The notes beneath the pieces were generated by a model. That model searched no databases, was not told the DNA's origin, and was given only the letters and a program-made list of their open reading frames with translations. The position numbers and the translations under genes are program-made. Of a stretch of DNA of 64,000 bases, positions 51,135 through 59,417 are shown one piece after another. Origin of the DNA: Flavobacteriaceae bacterium PS02334 (GTDB taxonomy: Bacteria; Bacteroidota; Bacteroidia; Flavobacteriales; Flavobacteriaceae); assembly GCA_029959295.1 (NCBI GenBank), contig JASCOH010000006.1, positions 124,001 to 188,000 of the forward strand. Reading direction: 5' to 3'. Numbering within the stretch: position 1 is the first letter of the stretch; the number at the start of each line of letters is the position of its first letter.

Positions 51135-51713
51135 ATGTATTTTGCCACCGCCATAGAAGCATTGGTTGACAGAATCAGCTGGAACAAAGCTCTGGATCCT
51201 GATTATCCTGAATTAGATGAAACTAATTTGACAGGAGAATCGGGAAGAAATTTCCAGAGCTTTCACCAGCTTGTGACTGTTGAAAATATCTATGATGCAG
51301 TGCCGGAAGTTGAAATGGAGGCTGGTGCATTCAATGCGTATCTGTCAGAAGTCAGAATTCAGGCTGTTTTAGCCATCCTTCCTGAAATAATGGACAAGAA
51401 CCTGAAGTATGAAAATGCAACGGACTATACAGATACTATTATACAGAATGCTGCCCTTTTTGATGATGCAATCGGCTACAAGGCAGCAATGATGGTTCTG
51501 GAGCTTTTTATGTCTACCAAAAGGAGCAATCTGGCAGAAAGAAATGCAAAGCTTGCGGTATCTAACCTGAAGCTGGAGATTGAAGGCTTCAGAAATGATA
51601 ACGGTGTATTAGTTGCCAAGGGAATCACCCAGAAGCTTGAAAAGGCCATCAGGACAGCGACCAATAAGATTTTCCCGAAAGAGATAATCGTAACCTCTGA
51701 AGTAATATGGTAA
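51135..51713 (+). CDS. Head-tail connector-like protein
   Basis: 192 residues, helical with an acidic N-terminal half. Located immediately after the capsid gene, as head-tail adaptors are. Similar in style to the truncated protein at the left edge of the window in prophage A, although no direct alignment was made. Overlaps the next gene by 7 nt. Confidence 0.55.
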   Translation: MYFATAIEALVDRISWNKALDPDYPELDETNLTGESGRNFQSFHQLVTVENIYDAVPEVEMEAGAFNAYLSEVRIQAVLAILPEIMDKNLKYENATDYTDTIIQNAALFDDAIGYKAAMMVLELFMSTKRSNLAERNAKLAVSNLKLEIEGFRNDNGVLVAKGITQKLEKAIRTATNKIFPKEIIVTSEVIW

Positions 51714-52246
51714 TGAATCATACGATAGAAAATCCAGTCGGAATCGATGCCAAAATCCAGATGGTACAGAACGTCATATTCGATAAGATAGGATGGGATA
51801 ATATCGAGGTTTTCGGCAAGGTTTTCAAGAATCCGTCCAAAGGCAAAAAGGGAGATACCGTTGAAGCTTATATCGGTAAAAACGAATATGCAGACGTTTT
51901 CACCAATGACAAAAAGAACGCGAATATCTTTTTCATTGAAGATTCAAGCCATTCGACTAATGAGGGGATTCTTTATAAGAATGAGGTGCTGGTTGTTTTT
52001 ATGGTCAACCTGAAAAAGCTCTATCCGGAAATAGCACACCGTGCTGATATGGAAGCGGAACAGGATGCAATGAAAGCGGTTAAGCTTTCAAGGATATTGA
52101 GAAATCCTGAAATTGAAAAAGATGTAACGGCTATATTTTCAAAGCTGAACATCGAATCGATAAAACTCTCAAACATGCAGCCACAACATGTATTTGCCCT
52201 AAAGGGGGAAGTGGCATATTACCTGAATTCAAAATGCAATAATTAA
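51707..52246 (+). CDS. Tail completion or head closure candidate
   Basis: 179 residues, mixed alpha/beta. Blocks such as IVYIEDSS-like strands (NIFFIEDSSHSTNEG) and EVLVVFMVNLKKL are visible. Position between connector and tail-tube candidate suggests a tail terminator or closure protein. Not recognised by family. Confidence 0.5.
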   Translation: MVMNHTIENPVGIDAKIQMVQNVIFDKIGWDNIEVFGKVFKNPSKGKKGDTVEAYIGKNEYADVFTNDKKNANIFFIEDSSHSTNEGILYKNEVLVVFMVNLKKLYPEIAHRADMEAEQDAMKAVKLSRILRNPEIEKDVTAIFSKLNIESIKLSNMQPQHVFALKGEVAYYLNSKCNN

Positions 52247-52265
52247 TAACTAAAAAATAGATACT

Positions 52266-53156
52266 ATGGGAGTATATCCGTACGTAGAATGTGATGATGA
52301 AGAAAAAGGCTTCAGAAACACTGGAAGCACAGAAGAGTGCCTAGAAAGCGTCACCATAAAGACTGCAGTTGCAAGGCCAGACTTTGCATTTGCTTCTATT
52401 GCTGATGCTAAGAATCTGGAAAAGTGGAAAGATGCTATTGCAGAAAAAAAACTATTTCCATTGTATGATGTGGAAGAACTTGCAAATGCAAATACGGAAG
52501 ATACCGTGTTTGAAGGAAGAAACAAGACTTATACAACGGCGAAAGGCAAAAAAGTTAACACTTACAACAGCTTCTTGGGACTATGTTCCCATAATGCACT
52601 GACATCTTTCGATAGCAAAGAACTGCAGCTGTTTGAGTTTACTGAGGATGGCGAAATTAAAGCTGTCGTTCAGGATGAGACTGGGAAAATCAAAGGCCAG
52701 TCGGTAACTCTTGGAATCGGTAAAAGAGTGGATGCAATGCCGGACAAACCGCCATTTACTCCGGTAACTGTTACCTACAAAGATTTCAGAGAATATGAAA
52801 ACAGAGGAGCTCTTTTGAGACCTGGATTTACTGCTTCTGATGTCGTAGGCATCTTTGACGTTCACTTGAAACAAGTTTTGGCGACTGCAACAAGAATTGA
52901 ATTTACCGCAACTACCAGCTGTGCCGGAGGTTCTGCCAAAAATAAGGCTTTGATTGCTGGAGATGTAATCGTTAGAAACCTTTTGGGTGCAGTAGTGACA
53001 ACTTCTTTCATTACTGCTGATCCTGTAACAGGAATTTATGCTTTGACTGGAACTGGATTCGCAACCGGTTATACTGTTAATCTTAACGGTGTAATTACAC
53101 AGGTTGAAATGATCATCGAGGCTGTTGAGCCTTTGAAAATTACAGTAACTCCATAA
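52266..53156 (+). CDS. Major tail protein candidate
   Basis: 296 residues, beta-rich, with an Ig-like C-terminal domain of about 85 residues (GDVIVRNLLGAVVTT; LTGTGFATGYTVNLNG). Major tail tube proteins commonly have such an appended domain. Position between head closure and tape measure genes fits. Overlaps the next start by 1 nt. Confidence 0.6.
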   Translation: MGVYPYVECDDEEKGFRNTGSTEECLESVTIKTAVARPDFAFASIADAKNLEKWKDAIAEKKLFPLYDVEELANANTEDTVFEGRNKTYTTAKGKKVNTYNSFLGLCSHNALTSFDSKELQLFEFTEDGEIKAVVQDETGKIKGQSVTLGIGKRVDAMPDKPPFTPVTVTYKDFREYENRGALLRPGFTASDVVGIFDVHLKQVLATATRIEFTATTSCAGGSAKNKALIAGDVIVRNLLGAVVTTSFITADPVTGIYALTGTGFATGYTVNLNGVITQVEMIIEAVEPLKITVTP

Positions 53157-53365
53157 TGAAAGCGGTATACGGGGGGATAACTTTTGCAGAAGGCTATAAA
53201 AAGTCTTTTGCAGATTTTAAGACTGAGTTTGCTTCAACTCATGTCTTTAGAAATATCCCAGAACACGAAAGAGAAGCCGAGCTTGAAAAAGCTTATGATA
53301 TTGCGACAGACGGCGGGAAGAATCTTTCTCCAAAATCCAAAGCAATCGATACTGAAAAAAAGTAA
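53156..53365 (+). CDS. Small protein after tail tube candidate
   Basis: 69 residues, helical, charged. It overlaps the previous stop. A terminator follows at 53384, so it ends one late unit. Not recognised. Confidence 0.5.
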   Translation: MKAVYGGITFAEGYKKSFADFKTEFASTHVFRNIPEHEREAELEKAYDIATDGGKNLSPKSKAIDTEKK

Positions 53366-53383
53366 TCTTTAAGATTATAATCT

Positions 53384-53420
53384 AAAATGGCAGCAGGTCA
53401 AACTGTCTGCCATTTTTTTA
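53384..53420 (+). terminator. Terminator inside the tail gene cluster
   Basis: AAATGGCAG (53385-53393) and CTGCCATTT (53407-53415), 13-nt loop, T-run 53413-53419. It separates head/tube genes from the genes leading into the tape measure. Confidence 0.75.
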
Positions 53421-53432
53421 TAAGACAAGCCC

Positions 53433-53882
53433 ATGGCCACACTTTACCAGCAATTGCAGAAATCTAAAAAGCTCAAGCGGGAAAATATCAAGCGAGATCT
53501 TTCCAGATTCATCAGGAGCATTGAAAAGCAGATTGTCGACCTGAACAAAGAACAGATCGAAGTTGACAGCAAGGACATACATGGCAATGCCATCGGTTTT
53601 TATTCTTATGCGACTGACCTGATTTCAGGAGGCAAGAAAAAGCAGGGAGATCCTTTTACAGGAGTCGATACTGGCAACTGGTTTAAGGGATTTTACATGC
53701 AGGAAGTATCAGGAGTTATAAGTTTAGGATCAAGCGACCCTAAAACACATGATATTCTTTCAAGCGAGCATTGGCTTTCTGAGGATTTATTCGGATTGAC
53801 CGATGAAAATCTAGACAAGGTAATCGAAGAAAATATACTTCCTTTTGTTATCCAAAATTCACGACTAATCCTAAATATATAA
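53433..53882 (+). CDS. Tail completion-like protein
   Basis: 149 residues. Basic N-terminus (QKSKKLKRENIKRDLSRF), mixed alpha/beta. Begins 13 nt after the terminator, so it depends on readthrough or a promoter not recognised here. By place it may match the gene at 8167 in prophage A. Not recognised. Confidence 0.5.
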   Translation: MATLYQQLQKSKKLKRENIKRDLSRFIRSIEKQIVDLNKEQIEVDSKDIHGNAIGFYSYATDLISGGKKKQGDPFTGVDTGNWFKGFYMQEVSGVISLGSSDPKTHDILSSEHWLSEDLFGLTDENLDKVIEENILPFVIQNSRLILNI

Positions 53883-54478
53883 TGTACGATACACTTGACA
53901 GGCTTCGGTTAAAAACATACTACGAAATATTAGAAACAGGAAATCATGCACTTCTGCTTAAGAAAGATGAAAAGCAGGATGATGAAGTCTTGACAGCATT
54001 ATGGGAAAAACTTTTTATTGAGTTCTCTGAAGCGAATGAAGATGCTGAGACTAAGAAAACACTTAGAATATTGAAGGATATCGAGAGAAGCCAGCTTAAA
54101 TATAGTTTGGTTGAAAACTTCTGCATCGCGCTTGATTTTGAATGGGATGAGGAGATTGTAACGATACTGCGAGAGTGGGGATATACTCTGAGAGAAGATC
54201 AGGAATACTATTATGATGATCTGGACAGAATAAAGCGAGAAGCTGAAGGTCTCCTTTTAAAAGCTGAAAATAGCAGAAAGCAACTACCTCAAATATCTGA
54301 AAATGAAAACTTGACAGTCGATGACATTCTGGCCAGCTATTCATCGATTATGGGTTTTGATTTTGATTACGATAAAATAACATGCAGAAAATATCTGGCA
54401 ATAAAAAGACAGATCAATGTGAAGATTAAAATGGCTTCAGAAGTTAACGCTCAAAATAAAAAAAACAATGGCAAGTAG
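53882..54478 (+). CDS. Tail assembly chaperone candidate
   Basis: 198 residues, acidic, helical (EEKLFIEFSEANEDAE-like stretches), directly before and overlapping the tape measure gene by 11 nt. Acidic chaperones occupy this slot. A heptamer A-AAA-AAC lies at 54460-54466 in the right phase for a -1 frameshift, but the -1 frame continues for only about 13 codons and does not enter the tape measure frame. Confidence 0.5.
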   Translation: MYDTLDRLRLKTYYEILETGNHALLLKKDEKQDDEVLTALWEKLFIEFSEANEDAETKKTLRILKDIERSQLKYSLVENFCIALDFEWDEEIVTILREWGYTLREDQEYYYDDLDRIKREAEGLLLKAENSRKQLPQISENENLTVDDILASYSSIMGFDFDYDKITCRKYLAIKRQINVKIKMASEVNAQNKKNNGK

Positions 54479-57400
54479 AACCGGAGTTATTACAAGAAAA
54501 GATATAATTACAGATCAAGCTCTTGAGTTTGGCGGTGTATATGCAAAGAATGTCCAAAAAGCTATTGATGCCAATAAAAAAATGGTCACTGGAGCAAAAG
54601 CACTCCATAAGGTTTTTTTAGATATCAATTCAATTCAGGGAAATGCAAATTTCAATACATTTCTTCAAAATACACATACTTTACTAGCACAGATAAATGT
54701 GGATGTATTGCAGCAGAATACTGCGTTGCGTGAAAACCAAACTATCTTAAATAGATTAAACGTTGGACAGAGAGAGGTTAACCTCACTAGAATACAGCAG
54801 TTGAGAATTGACCGTGACCTAGAAAGAGTAGGAACGGCAGCGGCACAACGTAAAAAAGCTGAAATATTGGCGCAAGGAGCCGAAAGAAGGAATATTGAAG
54901 CCTTGACTAGAGCTCAGCAAAGACAGGCGCGTGAAACCACAAATCAGTCAAGTGCTTATATACAACTTCAAGTTAAAAGAAATCAAGCGCAAAGGACTTT
55001 GGCTGATCTTCTTTCTGCTGAAAACAGGAATATCCAGCAGATCAGGGTTGCACAAAGAGAGTTCGATGCTTTAAATGCAAGGCTTACTGCTGTTGATACC
55101 GCCGTAAGAAACTATTCAAGGAATATTGGCAATTACCGAAGCGCTTTCCAAGGATTGACCGGTACTATGCGTGAGCTTGCATCCACATTTGGAGTAGCAA
55201 CGGGACTTGCTTTATTCGGACAGATAATAAAGGATATTTTTAATGTAATCAAAGATTTTGACAGACAGCTGATTGCTGTCGGAAAAACCACAAATATAAC
55301 TGGAGAAGATTTAAAACAGTTCGGAAGGGAAGTTGTTTCACTTGGTGACAGGCTTGACGGTATTTCTGTTGAAGGCTTGTTGAAATCTGCTGAGGTAGCA
55401 GGACAGCTAGGTGTTAGAGGTACTGAAAATATCTTGAAATTTTCAACCGCAATCGAGAAATTGAAACTTACATCAAACATAATCTCTGATGAGCAAGTTC
55501 AGAACTTTGCGAAATTCATAGAGGTATCTTCAGACAGTTTTGAAAATGCGGACAGGCTCGCTTCAGTAATTACTCAATTAGGTAACAACTTTGCGGCAAC
55601 AGAAGCTGAGGTCCTGGCAAATGCAACTGAAATACAAAAAGGTACAGCTGTATATAAATCTTCAGCTCAGGGTATTTTGGGGCTTGGTGCCGCAACAGCT
55701 GCTTTGGGTTCTGAAGCAGAATCATCTAGAAGCGCGATACAATCCACTTTTGCTGTAATTAATAAGGCTATTGCATTAGGATCTAATCTTGAATCTGTTT
55801 TAAAGATTACAGGACTGACCCAGCAGGAGCTTTCGGACCAGTTCAAGCAGGATGCCAGCGGTGTATTTGTGAAATTCGTTGCCGGATTGAATAAGGCCCA
55901 AAACGAGGGACAAAATCTAGCTTTGGTATTGAATGATCTGGGCATTAAAGAAAAAAGAGCCTTCACGGTAGTCGGTTCGCTAGCAACAAATTATAATCTG
56001 CTAGAAAGATCAATGATTCAGGCTAATGATGAGTACAAGGCAAATTCGGCTTTGAATACTGAAGTTGAAGCTGCAGCGCAAAGCGTTTCTTCAATTTTAG
56101 GAGATATAAAAGATAAATGGAATGCTCTTATTCTTACTACAAATGATGCAAATAACGGAACCAAAAAGATAACTTCTGTACTTAAGTTCTTAAGAGATAA
56201 TCTTTCTACAATAATCAATCTTCTTGTAAAAGCAGGTATCGCATGGGGAGGTTATAAATTTTTTATAGCAACATCAAGAATACAATCTCAATTGATGACT
56301 TGGGCATTAGGCATGCAGACTACCGCTCAGACTGCAAATACTGCGGCTGCACAGGCTAACGTAGAAGTAATGGCAGAAAACGCTTCAACAGTCGAGGATA
56401 ATATCCAAGCTGAATTAGAGAATACTGTTACTACTGAGGCAAATACATTAGCTACTGCTGAAAACACAATTGCTGAACAAGCAGAAACGCTTGCAGATAC
56501 AGAAAATACGCTTGCAACAGAGGCTAATAGTTTGGCTGAGCTTGAAAATACTTTGGTAACTGATGCCAACACAGTCGCAACTGTTGAAAATATTGCAACT
56601 GAACAGGCTGATACTGTGGCCAGCATAGAAAATACCGTTGCAACTGAAGCAAATACTGTTGCGGATGTTCAGAATACTTTAGCAACTGAAGCTAATACTA
56701 TTGCTGAGGCAGGTAATACAGTAGCAACCGAAGCAAACGTTGCATCTACGATTACGAACACAGTTGCCACTGAAGCTTCTACAGTCGCTCAAGCCGGTAA
56801 TGCCGTAGCCACAAACATTGCAAGCACAGCTTGGGCAAGATTTACAGCAATTTTAAAAGCTAATGCTTTAGGATTGGCAATTGCCGCCATAGTAGCAATT
56901 ATTTATTACGTTGATAAATTCAATGTTTCATTGGAAGAACAGCTGAAACAGTTGCGCGCACATCAGGCTGAGGTTAAAAAAAATACCACCGAGCTGTTAA
57001 AAAACAGGGATATAAATGACCAGAATGCTATTGCCATCGCAAGGCTTTCTGATAGGTATGATGAGCTTGTAAAAAAGACAAAGCTCAATTCTGCCGAACA
57101 GAAAGAGCTTAATGATATCATGGCTATTCTTAGCAAGACTGTTCCGGGTGCTACTACAGCCATGAACAAATATGGAGAAGCAACTGCTATAAGTACCGTA
57201 AAGACAAGGGCCTATATTGAATCGAAACGTAAACTTTATGAGATTGAAACCAGTAAAAAAATTAAGGAAAACTATGAACTTCTTAAACAGTATGAAGCGG
57301 ATCAGCGTATTTTGAATGTTACCGAAAAAGACACCAACGGCTTGAGACTTGAGGGCATAGGATTTATTACACGCCGGAATAATGTTCTTAAAGTTCAAAA

Positions 57401-59417
57401 TACTATTTCCCGTGTATGGAGAGATCTGACACAAGATGAGCTGGCAATCTATCTTAAAGCGAGAATATCTAATGAGGAAAATATCGGAATTGTCACTAGA
57501 AATATTGAATTATTAAAAAATAGGCTTGTTGTTCAAAAAGAGGTAAATAAGGAAACTTTAAAACAAGAAGAAAAGAAAAAAGGACCTCGAACTATCGATG
57601 ATATCGATGCAGAAATCAAAGCTCAAGAGGATCTTATCGGAACGCTTTCTGATAAAAGCGGTAAAGAAGGAGAGGCTATTAAAAGAAAAGTTGCTGCCCT
57701 GAAAGCAGAACGAGAATTGATTTATTCTACTACAAAAGCTGACAAAGATAAAACAAATACAGCTTTGAGAAATATGATCAGGGTTCGTGATGCTATCTAT
57801 CAATTATCTCAGTTCAGGTATTCTAGAGAAATCGAAATAAATCAGCAAATCCTAGATGATGACAAATCCACGCTTGAACAGAGGTTAAACGCTTATACTG
57901 AGAATCTGCAATTAATGGAGTCTAAGAATCTTGAGACTTTGCAAAAAGAGTTAAGCGATTATGCATTTTCTAAAGAAGGTCTGGACAAATTAAGCAAATC
58001 AAAGCTCCAGATTTACATTAAAGAAAAGGATGCGCGGATAAAAAGCCTTTTGGATGGAGCTTTAGCAGTTGATAAATTAACCAAAGCTGAACTTCTCATC
58101 TATGAAAAATATCAGTTTGAAAAGTTGAATATTGCTAAAAAAGGAGAAGTTGAAAGCCAAAAAATAATTGACAATGAAGTTGATCGTGTTCATAAATCAT
58201 TAGAAAAGGAAACTGCTCTTTATGAGCGATTCTCGGATGTTGAATTAAAAAACGAAAATGAAAGATATAGAAAGTTATTGCAAGCCGGATTCAAAAATGA
58301 CAAACTACGTGAGCTCGCTGTCGAAGAGCACGAAAGAAACATCCAAAAAATAAAAAATAATTATGCGCAGAAAGAAGTTGAGAATCAAATTGATGACCTT
58401 GAAAAATTTTTAAAAAATGACCAATCTAAGCTATATTTTGAACGAATTAGTGCTGAAAAGCGAGCTGAAATATTAAATGAACTTGCTGCTCTTCGAAAAA
58501 GTAAAAGTGATGCTGAATTATCGGATGAAGAGCTTAAGCATGAAAAACTCATACAACTTCAGTTCGATGCTCTAGAGATGACTAAAGAGATTGCAATGGA
58601 ATTTAAAGATTCCCTTATTGATTTATCAAATACTCTTTTCGATGCTAGAATTTCAAACATAGATCGAGAAATTGAAAAAAGCGACGAATACTATAACCGC
58701 CAGATAGAACTTGCTGAAGGTGATGCAAAACAGCAAGAGCTTTTGCGAAATGAACAGCAGAAAAAGCGAGAGGAACTAGAAAAAAAGAAAAAGAAAGAAG
58801 AAATTAAAGCAGCTATATTTAATAAAGCACTTGCTCTAACTAATATTGCTCTAAATTTAGCTCAAACTTTAATAGCTATTCAATTAGCTGCCGCTCAAAT
58901 AGATGGTTTGACACTTGGTATAGGAGGATCAATATACAGAGCTGTCCAAATACCTTTAGCAATTGGAACTGCTGCAGTTCAAACAGCAACGGTGATCGCT
59001 ACTCCTCTTCCAAAATATAAAGATGGGAGAAAAGACGGTCCAGCAGAATTTGCTGAGGTTGGCGATGGTTTTGTGAATGAGGTAATTGAGAAAAAAGACG
59101 GTCGAGCATTTATCACTCCAAATATTCCGACACTAACTTTTCTAGAAAAAGGAGATAAGGTCCACAGTTCTGTTGATGATTACAAGAAAATACAAAAAGC
59201 ATCAATGATGGCATCTTTGGCGATGGAAAATAAAAAACTGAATGACTTTCAGGCATCTCAGCAATTCGATAAATCATACGGAAAAGAACTCTTAGAAGAA
59301 ATGGTTAAAACAAGATTATCTATTGAGAAAAACAAGCAGAATATTATTGTAAATGTTCCAAAATCGGACATGTCGCATGAAATTTGGAAATTCAAAAACA
59401 CTAACTGGAGATCATAA
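54468..59417 (+). CDS. Tail tape measure protein (prophage B)
   Basis: 1649 residues. N-terminal helical part (1-200) with Gln/Arg/Asn-rich coils; TP901-1-like core (about 210-560) with VGKTTNITGEDLKQFG and LGDRLDGISVEGLLKSAE; a 12-fold 14-residue repeat (624-791); a transmembrane-like helix (about 800-818, LGLAIAAIVAIIYYV); then a long charged coiled-coil; a hydrophobic segment near 1460-1505; and a Gly/Asp-rich end. It is one third longer than the tape measure of prophage A, so the tail should be longer. Confidence 0.85.
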   Translation: MASRTGVITRKDIITDQALEFGGVYAKNVQKAIDANKKMVTGAKALHKVFLDINSIQGNANFNTFLQNTHTLLAQINVDVLQQNTALRENQTILNRLNVGQREVNLTRIQQLRIDRDLERVGTAAAQRKKAEILAQGAERRNIEALTRAQQRQARETTNQSSAYIQLQVKRNQAQRTLADLLSAENRNIQQIRVAQREFDALNARLTAVDTAVRNYSRNIGNYRSAFQGLTGTMRELASTFGVATGLALFGQIIKDIFNVIKDFDRQLIAVGKTTNITGEDLKQFGREVVSLGDRLDGISVEGLLKSAEVAGQLGVRGTENILKFSTAIEKLKLTSNIISDEQVQNFAKFIEVSSDSFENADRLASVITQLGNNFAATEAEVLANATEIQKGTAVYKSSAQGILGLGAATAALGSEAESSRSAIQSTFAVINKAIALGSNLESVLKITGLTQQELSDQFKQDASGVFVKFVAGLNKAQNEGQNLALVLNDLGIKEKRAFTVVGSLATNYNLLERSMIQANDEYKANSALNTEVEAAAQSVSSILGDIKDKWNALILTTNDANNGTKKITSVLKFLRDNLSTIINLLVKAGIAWGGYKFFIATSRIQSQLMTWALGMQTTAQTANTAAAQANVEVMAENASTVEDNIQAELENTVTTEANTLATAENTIAEQAETLADTENTLATEANSLAELENTLVTDANTVATVENIATEQADTVASIENTVATEANTVADVQNTLATEANTIAEAGNTVATEANVASTITNTVATEASTVAQAGNAVATNIASTAWARFTAILKANALGLAIAAIVAIIYYVDKFNVSLEEQLKQLRAHQAEVKKNTTELLKNRDINDQNAIAIARLSDRYDELVKKTKLNSAEQKELNDIMAILSKTVPGATTAMNKYGEATAISTVKTRAYIESKRKLYEIETSKKIKENYELLKQYEADQRILNVTEKDTNGLRLEGIGFITRRNNVLKVQNTISRVWRDLTQDELAIYLKARISNEENIGIVTRNIELLKNRLVVQKEVNKETLKQEEKKKGPRTIDDIDAEIKAQEDLIGTLSDKSGKEGEAIKRKVAALKAERELIYSTTKADKDKTNTALRNMIRVRDAIYQLSQFRYSREIEINQQILDDDKSTLEQRLNAYTENLQLMESKNLETLQKELSDYAFSKEGLDKLSKSKLQIYIKEKDARIKSLLDGALAVDKLTKAELLIYEKYQFEKLNIAKKGEVESQKIIDNEVDRVHKSLEKETALYERFSDVELKNENERYRKLLQAGFKNDKLRELAVEEHERNIQKIKNNYAQKEVENQIDDLEKFLKNDQSKLYFERISAEKRAEILNELAALRKSKSDAELSDEELKHEKLIQLQFDALEMTKEIAMEFKDSLIDLSNTLFDARISNIDREIEKSDEYYNRQIELAEGDAKQQELLRNEQQKKREELEKKKKKEEIKAAIFNKALALTNIALNLAQTLIAIQLAAAQIDGLTLGIGGSIYRAVQIPLAIGTAAVQTATVIATPLPKYKDGRKDGPAEFAEVGDGFVNEVIEKKDGRAFITPNIPTLTFLEKGDKVHSSVDDYKKIQKASMMASLAMENKKLNDFQASQQFDKSYGKELLEEMVKTRLSIEKNKQNIIVNVPKSDMSHEIWKFKNTNWRS
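56337..56840 (+). repeat. Twelve 42-bp repeats in the tape measure gene
   Basis: Residues 624-791 are twelve consecutive 14-residue units of the type NTVATEANTVADVQ. Ala, Thr, Glu and Asn dominate. The units are all different in DNA and protein details, with the ends most diverged. The repeat lies directly before the hydrophobic helix. Confidence 0.85.

Noticed and set aside
56327-56626. Open frame on the minus strand within the tape measure
   Set aside because: It is the mirror of the 14-residue repeat; low-complexity Ala/Ser/Val product, no promoter, antisense to a clear gene.
56337-56840. Repeats as a CRISPR array
   Set aside because: The repeats are continuous in-frame protein repeats without unique spacers, and no cas genes are present.
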